A stretch of 64,000 bases of DNA from Rhodoblastus sp963710275 (GCA_963710275.1 CAVPZS010000008.1:1178001-1242000); one strand, 5' to 3'. Shown: positions 54,333-64,000, counted from the stretch's first letter. Program-made: numbers and translations. Notes: a model not told the origin generated them from the sequence alone.

Positions 54333-55103
54333 TTAGCGAACTCGCGCGGGCGCGCCGTGATCGCGTTTGAACGCCAGAGCAATGGGCCGCTCCAGTCCCT
54401 CAACCGCTCCAGGGAGCCGAACGACGAGCTCGGCGACATCCATATTTTCCTTCGGCAAGAGCATCACGACACCCTTGATCGGCAATTCGCCGGCTATAAG
54501 GGGATAGACGAGGCCAATTCCTTCCCTGGCCGCCGACGGCGTGAAAAACGCGACCGTGGTGGCGCTGGCTCGGCGGATTCGATCGCTCGGATAAGGAGCC
54601 GATCTCACATCCCCGGCAAAGTCGGGCCAATCCCGCTTGACCTTGGCGACGAAACGCGACGCGGCGGGGAAAACCTGGGCGTCGATCGACGCTGCCTCGA
54701 AGCGTCCCGACGTGTCGGCGGAAATGCGGCGCGCCACCACGACGGGGCCGGAAACGCGCGTTTCCCGGTCGGAAAAATCCTTCGCGTCATGGGGTTCGGG
54801 CGTCACGATCAGAAAGGATCCGCTGGACCCATAGAGCCCCACGCAATGCCACCCCCGCGGGGCCAGAACACTGAAGTCTCTGGAGACATAGAGCGCCAAT
54901 CCCGCTGGCGCTTTGCCAGGCCGGGTCGGCGCGGCCGGAGCGGCGACGGGTCCGAGCATTCCATCTGACGGGCAGGCGACGACGGCTTGATCCGCGCTCG
55001 CAGTGCTCGACGCCACAAGACTGGCGACGAGAAAATTTCCGGTGCAGGAAACAGCGGCGAATAAAACCTGTCGCGCGATCGACCATTTGATGGGCGTCAT
55101 CAC
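54333..55103 (-). CDS. Exported protein of unknown function
   Basis: 256 residues with an N-terminal signal sequence (IARQVLFAAVSCTGNFLVAS). The mature part has the sequence ALYVSRDFSVLAPRGWHCVG, followed by SFLIVTPEPHDAKDF and VKRDWPDFAGDVRSAPYPSD. It is convergent with the preceding gene. No known domain is recognised. The LAPRGWHCVG turn recalls the APQGW pattern of the protein at 52102. Confidence 0.65.
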   Translation of the reverse strand: MMTPIKWSIARQVLFAAVSCTGNFLVASLVASSTASADQAVVACPSDGMLGPVAAPAAPTRPGKAPAGLALYVSRDFSVLAPRGWHCVGLYGSSGSFLIVTPEPHDAKDFSDRETRVSGPVVVARRISADTSGRFEAASIDAQVFPAASRFVAKVKRDWPDFAGDVRSAPYPSDRIRRASATTVAFFTPSAAREGIGLVYPLIAGELPIKGVVMLLPKENMDVAELVVRLPGAVEGLERPIALAFKRDHGAPARVR

Positions 55104-55324
55104 AACGGGGCCTCCGGGACGCGGCCGGCTCGCCCGGCAGCTTCCGCTGCGAAATGTAACGTAAAGACTGCTCCGTTCAAGTCACAAGATTGGTCGGCGT
55201 TGTATCACGCCAGTTTCGCCTCGGCGGGTTTGCAGTTGCTAAACTTGGCCTTATGCGACACCCTCGTGCGGTGATAACTGCGCTTTTCGCGACAGGCAAA
55301 AGCGTCTTGATCCAGGGGCGAGCC

Positions 55325-55747
55325 ATGCTGAATGCAGGAAAATATATCTTTAAGGCGCTTATGCCGCTCGCACTGCTGACGAACGCCTGCTGGACGCAGG
55401 CGGCCTATGCGCAGCATCGACCGGTTCTGCCGCTGCAGCCGGGAGAATATTATTTCCAATCAAAGGATGATTGCGGCGGCCCGGCGGCATTGTCCTGGGA
55501 CGGCAAGCGCTTTTTGGCAGACTATGTATATATAGACAACATCATCAAGGTAAGGAAGGCCGGAGCAAACCGCTTCGACGTGATCTCCAGAACCAAGACG
55601 AGGGATGAAAACACGAGGATGTCGGGGCGCGTGTGGCGCGCAAGAGTTGTTGTCCTGGGAAAGTCAAAATTTTCTTTCAATCAATATTCAAACAGGGAGA
55701 AATTTGATCCGAAAAATGACCGCATATACCTGAAGTGCAAGCACTAG
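55325..55747 (+). CDS. Small exported protein of unknown function
   Basis: 140 residues from ATG 55325, preferred over an upstream start because it places the signal peptide (FKALMPLALLTNACWTQAAY) near the N-terminus. The mature part includes QPGEYYFQSKDDCGGPAALS and ends NDRIYLKCKH. Two Cys may form a disulphide. Base composition is less GC-rich than neighbours. No family is recognised. Confidence 0.6.
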   Translation: MLNAGKYIFKALMPLALLTNACWTQAAYAQHRPVLPLQPGEYYFQSKDDCGGPAALSWDGKRFLADYVYIDNIIKVRKAGANRFDVISRTKTRDENTRMSGRVWRARVVVLGKSKFSFNQYSNREKFDPKNDRIYLKCKH

Positions 55748-55808
55748 CCTCCGAGTTTGAAACCCGATCGCCGCAACGACCCTTGAGCGCAAAAGCGCGG
55801 CGCTTCGC

Positions 55809-56084
55809 TTAGCCTGACGCCTGCAAAACCTCGAGCTCGGCCTGGGTTTCACCCAGTTCGTCAAGGATCGCCAGTGTTTCGCGCGCCCGGTCCGCGTCGA
55901 TTCGGCTCATGGCGAATCCGACATGCACGATGACCCAGTCGCCGAGGCAGGCTTCGAACGGATGCTCGTCATCGACGATGCAGGCGACATTGACCTTCCT
56001 GCGGACCCCGACAACGTCGACAGTCGCAATCAAGGCGGCGGAGTCGTCGAGGCTGACGATCCTCCCGGGTATGCCAAGACACAT
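55809..56084 (-). CDS. hypC: HypC/HupF-family hydrogenase maturation chaperone
   Basis: 91 residues beginning MCLGIPGRIVSLDD, whose Cys2 is essential in HypC. DVVGVRRKVNVACIVDDEHP and GDWVIVHVGFAMSRIDADRA follow, as usual. It hands Fe(CN)2CO to the hydrogenase large subunit. It is the last visible gene of the minus-strand hydrogenase operon; hypABDEF are not in the window. Confidence 0.93.
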   Translation of the reverse strand: MCLGIPGRIVSLDDSAALIATVDVVGVRRKVNVACIVDDEHPFEACLGDWVIVHVGFAMSRIDADRARETLAILDELGETQAELEVLQASG

Positions 56085-56096
56085 TTCGCCCGTCCT

Positions 56097-56204
56097 CTAC
56101 ATGTGGCTGATCTTGAAATAGCGCCTCAGGTCTTTTGCGTTCATCGCCAGCAGCAAAACGATGACAAGCGCGACGATAATGCCAAAAATAGCCCATCCAC
56201 TCAT
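56097..56204 (-). CDS. Tiny membrane peptide of hydrogenase operon (DUF6893-like)
   Basis: 35 residues from ATG 56204 with GGAGC upstream: SGWAIFGIIVALVIVLLLAM is a single membrane helix, then NAKDLRRYFKISHM. The ending RRYxKIxxM is typical of the very small DUF6893-type proteins seen in group 1h hydrogenase operons. It fits exactly between the maturation protease and hypC genes. A role in anchoring the hydrogenase to the membrane is inferred. Confidence 0.8.
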   Translation of the reverse strand: MSGWAIFGIIVALVIVLLLAMNAKDLRRYFKISHM

Positions 56205-56224
56205 GGCCAGCTCCTTTTCCGCGA

Positions 56225-56737
56225 TCAATCCACGGGACCCTGTAGTTGCAGTTCAGCCTGCAAGTCCCGAATAAGCTCCTCGACGGCGGCGACGCCAGCG
56301 TCGAGGGCCCGCGCCACCGGCGCGCTCAAGCCCATGGCCCCGTCATCGCCGCCCAGATTAAGCGGCTCGCATGCGACCAGCATGATCCGACGACATCTGC
56401 CGTTGAGCGTCCGGACCAGACGCAGCACTCTCGCGGGGTCCAGTCCATGCGGCGACAGCATCGCCTCTTCCGGCGCCAGCTCCTCCGCTTCCTCCGGCTC
56501 CGGCGCGACGATTGAGACGCAGCCTGGCTCCTCCCCGCGCTGCGACGCATCGACGAGGACGGCCGCATCATATCTGTCCAGCAGGGCATAGGTCAGGTCG
56601 ATGGCGCGAATGCCGAAGTCGACGGCGTCGACGAGATCGGGCAACGGCCGTTCGCCGATACGGCGCACGACTTCGACGCCAAAGGCGTCGTCGCCATGAA
56701 AGATGTTGCCGATCCCGGCCACCAGGATCCTGCTCAT
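56225..56737 (-). CDS. Hydrogenase maturation protease (HupD/HyaD-like)
   Basis: 170 residues beginning SRILVAGIGNIFHGDDAFGV, where GNxFxxDDxxG holds the nickel-binding acidic residue of this endopeptidase family. DFGIRAIDLTYALLDRYDAA and the C-terminal LSAPVARALDAGVAAVEELI follow. It removes the C-terminal tail of the large subunit after nickel insertion. The large subunit here carries such a tail. It overlaps the upstream gene by 4 bases. Confidence 0.92.
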   Translation of the reverse strand: MSRILVAGIGNIFHGDDAFGVEVVRRIGERPLPDLVDAVDFGIRAIDLTYALLDRYDAAVLVDASQRGEEPGCVSIVAPEPEEAEELAPEEAMLSPHGLDPARVLRLVRTLNGRCRRIMLVACEPLNLGGDDGAMGLSAPVARALDAGVAAVEELIRDLQAELQLQGPVD

Positions 56738-58086
56738 GGCGGCGACGTCTCACCGTTCGCCGCCGCCGGCTCCATTTCGTCGGCGGCGAAATAAAACCTG
56801 TGGCCGGGAAAGCCCGAGGCGCCGAGATCGCGGCCGGGATCGTCGGCCAGCGTCACCGCCACATGGACCCGATCCTCGAAATCGCGCTCGATGGCCTCGA
56901 CAAAGGCAAGCTTGTCCTTCAGCGCGATGTCCATGATGTCGCCGCCGGGCCGCGGATGCAGGATCACGGGCATGCCGACCTTCAATTCTCCCTCCCCCGG
57001 CTCGACCAGCGACCCGAGTGTCGGGCCGGACGAAGACGCCAGAGGCGCAGGCTCGTCATCGGCGCCGCGCATCACCCCGTGCAGGCGCGAGAACTCCTCG
57101 GCGCTGAGCGCATGCGTGCGTTCCAGCAGCGCCCTCGCCCGGGCGTCGACAGAACCCATCTCGCGTTTCTCGTCCTCGGTCATCGCGAGTATCCGCAAGG
57201 TCAGGATCTCGTCGATTTCAGCGCCGTCATAGAGGTCGCCGGGACTTTGCGGCGCGACGCTCGGGTAGTCGTAGAGGATGATCGGCGACGCCAGGATCGT
57301 GTCGCGTTCGCCCTTCTTTCCAACCAGCACGGGCCAGGCCCCCGTGTTCTCGCAGGCCTCCGCCGCCTCGCGCAGCGCTTCCGGCGGATCGAACAGCGAC
57401 ACGAAGGCGCCGCCCTGCGCCTCCATGACGACATGGGTCGAGGCGAAGGCGCGCAGTTGCGCCTTTGCCCGCTCCCGCAACTCCCCCTCTTCGAGGGGGG
57501 TGACATTTTCGACGGTCACGGAAATTCGATATGCCGGGCCCGCTGGCGACGCCCTCACGGTGACCACGCCTTCGACCGGCAGCGTCGTGCGCACCACCGC
57601 GCCATGCGCGGCGCCGTCCGCGCCGAGAATCCATTCGACCCGGCGCTCGCCCTCGATCCTGAACGATTTGCGTGCGCCATCCGCGAGTTGGCCGAGCGCG
57701 AAGTTGGAAAGAACGATCTCGCGCTCGACCGCCTCTTCCCAGGGACGATATTCCCTTCCATCGACAACGAGGCGCGGCGTCGGATCGGCCTGTTGCTCGG
57801 CGCCCTCGGCAGGGTCGCGCAAGGGCGTGGGAAAGGCGCGCGGCTCGCGCGCCATGATATGCAGGAAACGCACGCGCGCGTCGATCGTCGCGACGGCGTC
57901 GCCTTCGATCAGAGCCTGGGTCTCGAGCCGAGAGGAATCGCCGTGGCCGACGCCGAAAGCGGCTGGAAACACGCAGCCGAACGTCCAGCGCTGCTGGTTC
58001 TTGATCGCGGAGGCGCGATAGGGATAGAGGATGTATCCCTCATACAGCACGGCGTCCGCGATTTCCCTGATCCGGTCGCGTTTCAT
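56734..58086 (-). CDS. Hydrogenase-operon protein of unknown function
   Basis: 450 residues from ATG 58086 (MKRDRIREIADAVLYEGYIL). It contains LYPYRASAIKNQQRWTFGCV, PTPRLVVDGREYRPWEEAVE, SPIILYDYPSVAPQSPGDLY and the end GFPGHRFYFAADEMEP. A protein of this kind regularly accompanies group 1h hydrogenases in actinobacteria and others. The role is unknown; it is presumably needed for maturation. It overlaps both neighbours by 4 bases. Confidence 0.8.
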   Translation of the reverse strand: MKRDRIREIADAVLYEGYILYPYRASAIKNQQRWTFGCVFPAAFGVGHGDSSRLETQALIEGDAVATIDARVRFLHIMAREPRAFPTPLRDPAEGAEQQADPTPRLVVDGREYRPWEEAVEREIVLSNFALGQLADGARKSFRIEGERRVEWILGADGAAHGAVVRTTLPVEGVVTVRASPAGPAYRISVTVENVTPLEEGELRERAKAQLRAFASTHVVMEAQGGAFVSLFDPPEALREAAEACENTGAWPVLVGKKGERDTILASPIILYDYPSVAPQSPGDLYDGAEIDEILTLRILAMTEDEKREMGSVDARARALLERTHALSAEEFSRLHGVMRGADDEPAPLASSSGPTLGSLVEPGEGELKVGMPVILHPRPGGDIMDIALKDKLAFVEAIERDFEDRVHVAVTLADDPGRDLGASGFPGHRFYFAADEMEPAAANGETSPP

Positions 58087-58733
58087 GGCGCCGCTCCTGC
58101 GTGTGAACCCTCCAGCAGAGCATCGATTGCGTGTTCGAAACTGGCGAAGCCGTTGCGTTGCTTGTAGCGATTGAGCTGGTCGAAAATTTCGCGCCGCAGG
58201 CAGAGGCAGGCGCATTGCGGATAATAGCGCTCGATCATCGCACGCCATTTAGCCACGGGCAGAGCGAAGGCGCTTTCCTTGGTCCTCGGAATTTGCGCGA
58301 TCTGCATCCGGTCGTCGGCGTCGCGATAGAAGATCGAGCCGCTGAACAGGAAGCTCAGCGGAATGTCGCCGCCCTCCAGGCCATGAAAATACTTGGTCGC
58401 CGAGAGATTGAAGTCATAGCTGCAGGGCGTCGGCAGGTCGACCACACAGTCGGCGTCGAAGGCCGGCGCCGCGATGCTCACATGGGTCCAGACGAAATCG
58501 CGCAGGGTCTGGCCGAAACGTTCCGATCCGCCGAAAAGGTCGCCGAGCCCCTCCTGCTCGGAGGCCTCGTAGGGCCGCGCGACGGCGTCGATGCGGATCT
58601 GCGCGTTGAGCATGACATTGAGCACGCGCACCGACGGCGACTTGTTGCGCAGGCGCAGCTTGAACAGCAGCAGGGGCGCGATGGAATGCTTCTCCACCGC
58701 CACGTCCTCGACGATGAAATCCAGGTCAACCAT
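58083..58733 (-). CDS. DUF6084-like hydrogenase-operon protein
   Basis: 216 residues (starts MVDLDFIVEDVAVEKHSIAP). It contains RVLNVMLNAQIRIDAVARPY, DFVWTHVSIAAPAFDADCVV, LSATKYFHGLEGGDIPLSFL and MIERYYPQCACLCLRREIFD. The strand-rich beginning and the final CACLCL segment match DUF6084 proteins of 1h-type clusters. The function is unknown. It overlaps its neighbours by 4 and 8 bases, so translation is coupled. Confidence 0.78.
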   Translation of the reverse strand: MVDLDFIVEDVAVEKHSIAPLLLFKLRLRNKSPSVRVLNVMLNAQIRIDAVARPYEASEQEGLGDLFGGSERFGQTLRDFVWTHVSIAAPAFDADCVVDLPTPCSYDFNLSATKYFHGLEGGDIPLSFLFSGSIFYRDADDRMQIAQIPRTKESAFALPVAKWRAMIERYYPQCACLCLRREIFDQLNRYKQRNGFASFEHAIDALLEGSHAGAAP

Positions 58734-59355
58734 GCGCCGGGCCCTCCACCCAAGGACGCCCCGTCTTGCGCAATTTCGCGAAAAACTCGCCGATGGCGTC
58801 CCAGGCCTGCGAACCGCCGGCGAGGCCGCGCCAATGTGTGCGGATCAGGCCGATCAAGGCGTAGCAATGGTCGATCGAGACGAGGAAATATTCGCATCGC
58901 CCCTTTGTCCGGTTGACGAGGAGCGCCTCGACATCCGGCCGCATCTGCGCCAGCACCGGATTGGCGCGTGACAACCGCGCCCAGACGGCGGGCGACAACA
59001 GCGACTCCGTCGCGCCCGCAGGTCCCGGATAGACCGCGAGCGGCCCGCCGTGCGGCGAACTTTGCAGCACGAACGCCATGTCGATGGGGATGCGCAAGCC
59101 TGACCAATCGGCGTCGCTCAGACTGAAATTATCCAGCGCGTCGATGCGCGGCTCCACAAGACAAAACCGTTCGCTGTCGCCGAGGGAAAAGGCGCAACCC
59201 TGGCAGGCGCAAAAGAATTTGCGCGTTGCGCGCTCGATCAGATGCGCATGTTCGAAACCGATCTTGGCCGAGCAAAAATCACAGGCCTCGTGCGGCGTCT
59301 GCGCCAGGAAGCGGCGGAGCCTCGAAACCCAGTTCTTGCGCGCGTCTGGCTGCAT
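58726..59355 (-). CDS. DUF5947-like hydrogenase-operon protein with Cys motifs
   Basis: 209 residues from ATG 59355 (MQPDARKNWVSRLRRFLAQT). Two Cys pairs near the start (EACDFCSAKIGFEHAHLIE; KFFCACQGCAFSL) suggest a metal or cluster site. SIDHCYALIGLIRTHWRGLA near the C-terminus is characteristic of DUF5947. The function is unknown, but the gene is a constant companion of this hydrogenase type. Confidence 0.78.
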   Translation of the reverse strand: MQPDARKNWVSRLRRFLAQTPHEACDFCSAKIGFEHAHLIERATRKFFCACQGCAFSLGDSERFCLVEPRIDALDNFSLSDADWSGLRIPIDMAFVLQSSPHGGPLAVYPGPAGATESLLSPAVWARLSRANPVLAQMRPDVEALLVNRTKGRCEYFLVSIDHCYALIGLIRTHWRGLAGGSQAWDAIGEFFAKLRKTGRPWVEGPAHG

Positions 59356-59374
59356 TTCACCTCCGCGGCCGCGT

Positions 59375-59881
59375 TCAGGCCGCCTTGATCGCGCCCGTTG
59401 CGACTTCGATGACGATGTCATCAAGGTCGGGCGCCGCCTCGGTCAGCGTCTCCTCGATTTCCCGCCGCAGTTCCTGCGTCACGGCGTCGTCCAGATCGCA
59501 GCTCATGCGCAGCCGCGCACAGGAATTGTCAGCGCCGAGCAACTCGACCTTCACGCCGCGCTCGCGCCAGCGCGCGTCGCGTTCGAGCGCGGCGCGGATG
59601 CGTTGCGCGGAATCTTCGGGATGCAGCCCATGCAGCAGCAGCATCGCGCCGACATGCGGATTGGCCGCTAGCCTGCAAAACATCGCCCTTCCCGCTTCAT
59701 CCGCCGACAGCGTCGAGGCGATGCGGGCGAAAGCCAGCCCGTGCAGATCGAGCAACAATTGCAGCATTTCCCGCGCCGCCTCGCGCGACTTCCTGTCGGG
59801 TGAAAGCTCGAGCGCGTCGAGCAGCGCCTCTATCCGCTCGACGCAGCGCGCGAGCAGCGCCGCGTCGTGATCGCCGCTCAA
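59375..59881 (-). CDS. NifU-like C-terminal domain protein of hydrogenase operon
   Basis: 168 residues if started at TTG 59881, which overlaps the large-subunit stop (TTGA). There is no ATG in a suitable place. It contains LLARCVERIEALLDALELSP, MLLLHGLHPEDSAQRIRAAL and the end DDIVIEVATGAIKAA. Proteins of this type with a NifU-like alpha-beta end follow hhyL in other 1h operons. A role in iron-sulfur cluster supply is inferred. Confidence 0.75.
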   Translation of the reverse strand: MSGDHDAALLARCVERIEALLDALELSPDRKSREAAREMLQLLLDLHGLAFARIASTLSADEAGRAMFCRLAANPHVGAMLLLHGLHPEDSAQRIRAALERDARWRERGVKVELLGADNSCARLRMSCDLDDAVTQELRREIEETLTEAAPDLDDIVIEVATGAIKAA

Positions 59882-61683
59882 CGGATAGGCCCGAACATCG
59901 ACGAATGCATCGTCTTGATCGTCCGGCCGCCGCCGACATACATATGCACGCCGCAGGGCAGGCAAGGATCGAAGCTGCGTACCGCCCTCATGATGTCGAT
60001 GCCCTTGAAATTCTCGGGCCCGTTCTCCTCGAAGATCGGCGTATTCTGCACCGCGTCCTCGTAGGGTCCGGGCGTGCCGTAAATGTCGCGCGGCGTGGCG
60101 TTCCACGGCGTCGGCGGATAGGGGTGGTAATTGGCGATCTTGCCGTCGCGAATGACCAGGTGATGCGAGAGCACGCCGCGCACCGCCTCGTGGAATCCGC
60201 AGCCGATAGCCTCGTCGGGAACGGTGAAATCAACGAAGGTCCGCGTGCGCCCGGCCTGCACTTCGGCCAGCGCCTTTTCCACGAAATAATAGGCGACGGC
60301 GGCGCTATAGGCCTGGAAATAGGTTCGGGCGCGGTCGCGCTCGATGGCGTTGCTCCATTTCGGAATCTTCCACTCGAACTCGACCTCAGGTTTCAACGCC
60401 GTCTTGGGAAGATAGATCTTGACGCTCTGCCCGGTCGCCTTGATGTAGCCTATGTCCACCAGGCCCGAGAGCGCCGTCGACCACAGCCGCGCGATCGGCC
60501 CGCCGCCGGTGTCGAGCGGCAGATGGTCGTCGGTGCGCTTGTCGAGCCAGCGCGGGCACATCACCCAGGAATAATTGCCGTCGAAGTCGCGCTTCTGCGG
60601 CTTCGGAATGGTGGTCTGGTTCCACGGATGTTTTCTGTCGATCGGGTTGCCGAGCGGATCGTTCCTGACGAAGATTTCGCTCTCGCTCCAGTCGTCATAG
60701 AAGGAATGGCCGAGCAGGATCCGCAATTGCAAGTTGATGTCGATCAGGTCATTGGTGACGAGCTGGCCGTCGACGACCACGCCCGGCGTGACGAACATGG
60801 CGCGGCCCCAGTCTCCCATGGTGCGGTACTGATAGTCGCATTTGTCGGGGTCCTGGAACGCGCCCCAGCAACCAAGCAGAATCCTGCGCCGGCCGACTTC
60901 CTCATAGCCGGGCAGCGCCTCGTACATGAAGTCGAACAAGTCGTCATGCAGCGGCAGGCATTTCTTCATGAACTCGGCATAATGCGCGAGCCGCACCAGA
61001 TAATCGGTGAAGAGCTGGACGGAAGGAACCGTGCCGACGCCGCCGGGATAGAGAGTCGAGGGGTGGACGTGGCGGCCCTCCATCAACGCGAACATTTCGC
61101 GGGTGTAGCGGCTGACCTGCAGGGTCTCGCGATAGAAGTCGCCGGTGAAAGGATTGAGCGCCGTCATGATGTCGGCGATGGTGCGATAGCCGTGATCGTC
61201 GGAATGCGGCGCCGCAGTCGCCTGGGCCTTCTCCCAGACGCTGGGGTTGGTTTCCTTGATCATCTTTTCGCAGAAGTCCACGCCGACCAGATTGTCCTGG
61301 TAGATATTGTGGTCGAACATGTATTCGGCGGCCTCGCCGAGATTGACGATCCATTCGGCGAGCGGCGGCGGCTTGATCCCATAGGCCATGTTCTGCGCAT
61401 AGCAGGAACAGGTGGCGTGATTGTCGCCGCAAATGCCGCAGATGCGGCTGGTGATGAAATGGGCGTCGCGCGGGTCCTTGCCCTTCATGAAAATGCTGTA
61501 GCCGCGGAAGATCGACGAGGTCGAATGGCATTCGGCGACGCGGCGGTTCTCGAAATCGATCTTGGTGAAAATGCCGAGGCTCCCGACGATACGGGTGATC
61601 GGGTCCCAGTTCATCTCGACCAGGTTGCCCCGCGAAGCGCTCTTTGTCGGGCTTCCGGCGACTCCCGTCTGCACGTCGGTCAT
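59878..61683 (-). CDS. hhyL: [NiFe] hydrogenase large subunit, group 1h-like
   Basis: 601 residues. The nickel ligands are in ITSRICGICGDNHATCSCYA (L1) and FDPCLPCGVHMYVGGGRTIK (L2). A roughly 20-residue tail after CGVH would be removed by the maturation protease encoded downstream. Other blocks are LVEMNWDPITRIVGSLGIFT and LGEAAEYMFDHNIYQDNLVG. Overall sequence and operon content fit the high-affinity group 1h (HhyL) class that oxidises atmospheric H2. Affinity itself cannot be read from sequence. It lies 15 bases after hhyS. Confidence 0.93.
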   Translation of the reverse strand: MTDVQTGVAGSPTKSASRGNLVEMNWDPITRIVGSLGIFTKIDFENRRVAECHSTSSIFRGYSIFMKGKDPRDAHFITSRICGICGDNHATCSCYAQNMAYGIKPPPLAEWIVNLGEAAEYMFDHNIYQDNLVGVDFCEKMIKETNPSVWEKAQATAAPHSDDHGYRTIADIMTALNPFTGDFYRETLQVSRYTREMFALMEGRHVHPSTLYPGGVGTVPSVQLFTDYLVRLAHYAEFMKKCLPLHDDLFDFMYEALPGYEEVGRRRILLGCWGAFQDPDKCDYQYRTMGDWGRAMFVTPGVVVDGQLVTNDLIDINLQLRILLGHSFYDDWSESEIFVRNDPLGNPIDRKHPWNQTTIPKPQKRDFDGNYSWVMCPRWLDKRTDDHLPLDTGGGPIARLWSTALSGLVDIGYIKATGQSVKIYLPKTALKPEVEFEWKIPKWSNAIERDRARTYFQAYSAAVAYYFVEKALAEVQAGRTRTFVDFTVPDEAIGCGFHEAVRGVLSHHLVIRDGKIANYHPYPPTPWNATPRDIYGTPGPYEDAVQNTPIFEENGPENFKGIDIMRAVRSFDPCLPCGVHMYVGGGRTIKTMHSSMFGPIR

Positions 61684-61698
61684 GGCTTGTGCCTCCCG

Positions 61699-62790
<1,092 letters not shown>

Positions 62791-62995
62791 GGAGCGCCTC
62801 CCGACATCGACTGACTATTTTTCGGCTCAGCAAAAAAACGAGAGCTGATCCGATAAGTTCCAGCCCAGGAAATACTTATGTTCTGATCGTTATGCTTGGA
62901 CTTCGCGCTTTGATTGCTATGTCTGCACTATAGCCGCGGGGAACGCGCAAAATTGTCGCGCGTTGGTTTGGCCAAAAGTCCGGGATTGCCGCGCC

Positions 62996-63589
62996 ATGAC
63001 AAAGACCAGGGTCGATTTCGACAAGACGCAGCTTTATTCCGAGGAACTCGGTCTCGACCTGGAGAGCCTGCATGAGCGCGACCTGTTCCTATGGTTCCTG
63101 GCTTGCCTGCTGTTCGGCCATCGCATTTCGGAAGATATCGCGCGGCGCACGTTCCATGCCTTCGTCGCCCATCGCCTCACCACCCCACAAAAAATCCTTG
63201 CCGCGGGCTGGGATTACCTGGTCAATCCGATCATGCGCGACGGCGGCTATGTGCGTTACGATGAGAGCGAGTCCCGCAGAATTTTGAGCGATTGTCAGCT
63301 CTTGCTGAACCGCTACGATGGCAAGGTGGGACGCATCCACGAGGACGCGGCGGACGGGCGCGACCTCGAGGCGCGGCTCAAGGAATTCGATGGCGTAGGC
63401 CCGGTCACGCTGGAAATATTCCTGCGCGAAATGCAGCCTTTCTGGCCAAAGTCAGGGCTCAAGCCCAGCGCTCAAATGCACGAACTGGCGAGCCGCTTCG
63501 GGGTCGACCTCGACGTCTACGATCACAAGTCCTTACGCTTCGCGCGCGTCCAGGCGGGCCTGATCCGCTCGCGCCACGAAAAGCCTTAG
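62996..63589 (+). CDS. Helix-hairpin-helix DNA repair-like protein
   Basis: 197 residues from ATG 62996. It begins MTKTRVDFDKTQLYSEELGL. RDLFLWFLACLLFGHRISED recalls the start of endonuclease III-type folds, and LEARLKEFDGVGPVTLEIFL is the helix-hairpin-helix with the G-V-G-P turn. The catalytic Lys and the FeS-cluster Cys of endonuclease III are not evident, so it may be a DNA-binding relative. It is divergent from the hydrogenase operon. Confidence 0.65.
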   Translation: MTKTRVDFDKTQLYSEELGLDLESLHERDLFLWFLACLLFGHRISEDIARRTFHAFVAHRLTTPQKILAAGWDYLVNPIMRDGGYVRYDESESRRILSDCQLLLNRYDGKVGRIHEDAADGRDLEARLKEFDGVGPVTLEIFLREMQPFWPKSGLKPSAQMHELASRFGVDLDVYDHKSLRFARVQAGLIRSRHEKP

Positions 63590-63936
63590 GGATCGCGCCA
63601 GAACGGCCGCAGGCGACGCAATCTGACGGCTCACGATGGCGCCGGCAAAAGCGCTCGCAGGCAACAGAAGACGTCGCGCGGCTACGCCAGGTTCCGAACG
63701 CGAATTTTGGAACGACGCATTCGGCCGCCGGTTATGCGTCTTTACGTCGCCAATTATGTCATCAGAGCAACGCCATGAGCATGACCGTCGGCGATTGTGG
63801 AGCGGCTGCACGGCCGCATATCAGTCTGGTGAGCGCCGTGCTGCCGCGTTCGGGTGGGCCAGATGGCGAAGGACGTTGCCCAGGGATTGCGACGCTGCAA
63901 AGGCGCAGCGTGTTTGTCATCCAGAGAGGCTGATCC
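63590..63936. other. Intergenic stretch with no supported gene
   Basis: About 350 bases between the HhH gene and the next start. Several frames stay open but none has a motif or a convincing start. It probably contains the promoter of the right-edge gene. Confidence 0.5.
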
Positions 63937-64000
63937 GTGGCGCAGATTTTCACGCCGGGCGCCGATAGTCTGGCCCGCATCCTGCTCGTGGCCATCGGCC
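63937..64000 (+). CDS. Start of a cytochrome-like protein (partial, runs off the window)
   Basis: GTG 63937 with AGAGAGG upstream begins MAQIFTPGADSLARILLVAI. A start of this form (MAQIF-x-P-x-(A/T)-(D/N)-(T/S)) followed by a membrane helix is typical of multihaem cytochrome c proteins such as the ActA subunit of alternative complex III and related c3-type proteins. Only 21 codons are visible and no haem motif can be checked. Confidence 0.45.
   Translation, partial: MAQIFTPGADSLARILLVAIG

Noticed and set aside
56512..58167. 551-codon plus-strand frame across the hydrogenase accessory genes
   Set aside because: Antisense to conserved, overlapping hydrogenase-operon genes; its composition is that of a shadow frame.

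Overview
The window is high-GC alphaproteobacterial DNA. Gene content points to a methylotroph or methanotroph of the Beijerinckiaceae/Methylocystaceae type. The supporting genes are PQQ biosynthesis (pqqB, D, E, C), a lanthanide-type PQQ alcohol dehydrogenase with its cytochrome c, a phosphoenolpyruvate carboxylase typical of serine-cycle organisms, and a group 1h-like high-affinity [NiFe] hydrogenase. The genus is an inference. No rRNA, tRNA, CRISPR array or intact insertion sequence was seen.

Layout: (1) 0.1-4.0 kb, minus strand: aldehyde dehydrogenase, DUF779 protein and NAD synthetase. (2) 4.5-14.5 kb, plus strand: pqqB-pqqD-pqqE, a PedF-like cytochrome c, a periplasmic binding protein, an ExaF/PedH-type alcohol dehydrogenase, a LuxR-type response regulator, an NMT1/Ssu-like ABC transporter and pqqC. 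Together these make PQQ, oxidise an alcohol in the periplasm and pass the aldehyde to the aldehyde dehydrogenase. (3) 14.6-22.6 kb: PEP carboxylase, Nudix hydrolase, MbfA-like iron protein, metallophosphoesterase, ArsC-like protein and ferredoxin-NADP reductase. (4) 23.5-32.9 kb: two adjoining RiPP gene sets. The plus-strand set has three tandem paralogous Cys-containing precursor peptides, a PqqD-like recognition protein, a radical SAM/SPASM enzyme and an S24/S26-like peptidase. The minus-strand set is a coupled lasso-peptide-like operon (cyclic-peptide ABC exporter, SPFH membrane protein, short B1, B2 protease homologue, Asn-synthetase-like cyclase). A small putative precursor lies between them. 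(5) 33-52 kb: a large putative conflict/signalling island. It is built on a TerY-P-like triad (divergent kinase with zinc ribbon, PP2C phosphatase, vWA protein) combined with two SLOG-type proteins with membrane segments, a PrsW-like protease, an RyR-domain protein, a 1673-residue nSTAND-TPR protein, DUF805 and a membrane rhodanese protein. (6) 51.8-55.7 kb: a run of exported proteins of unknown function. (7) 55.8-62.8 kb, minus strand: hydrogenase operon (hhyS, hhyL, NifU-like, DUF5947, DUF6084, an unknown, protease, a 35-residue membrane peptide, hypC). (8) 63-64 kb: an HhH DNA-repair-like protein and the start of a cytochrome-like gene.

Sequence quality matters here. At least 18 otherwise well-conserved genes, mostly in the first 26 kb, are broken by frame changes. 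In every case I checked, gene length modulo 3 equals the number of frame changes expected if each is a single inserted base. This looks like an insertion-biased assembly error rather than mass gene decay. Such genes are given as one CDS spanning the shifts.
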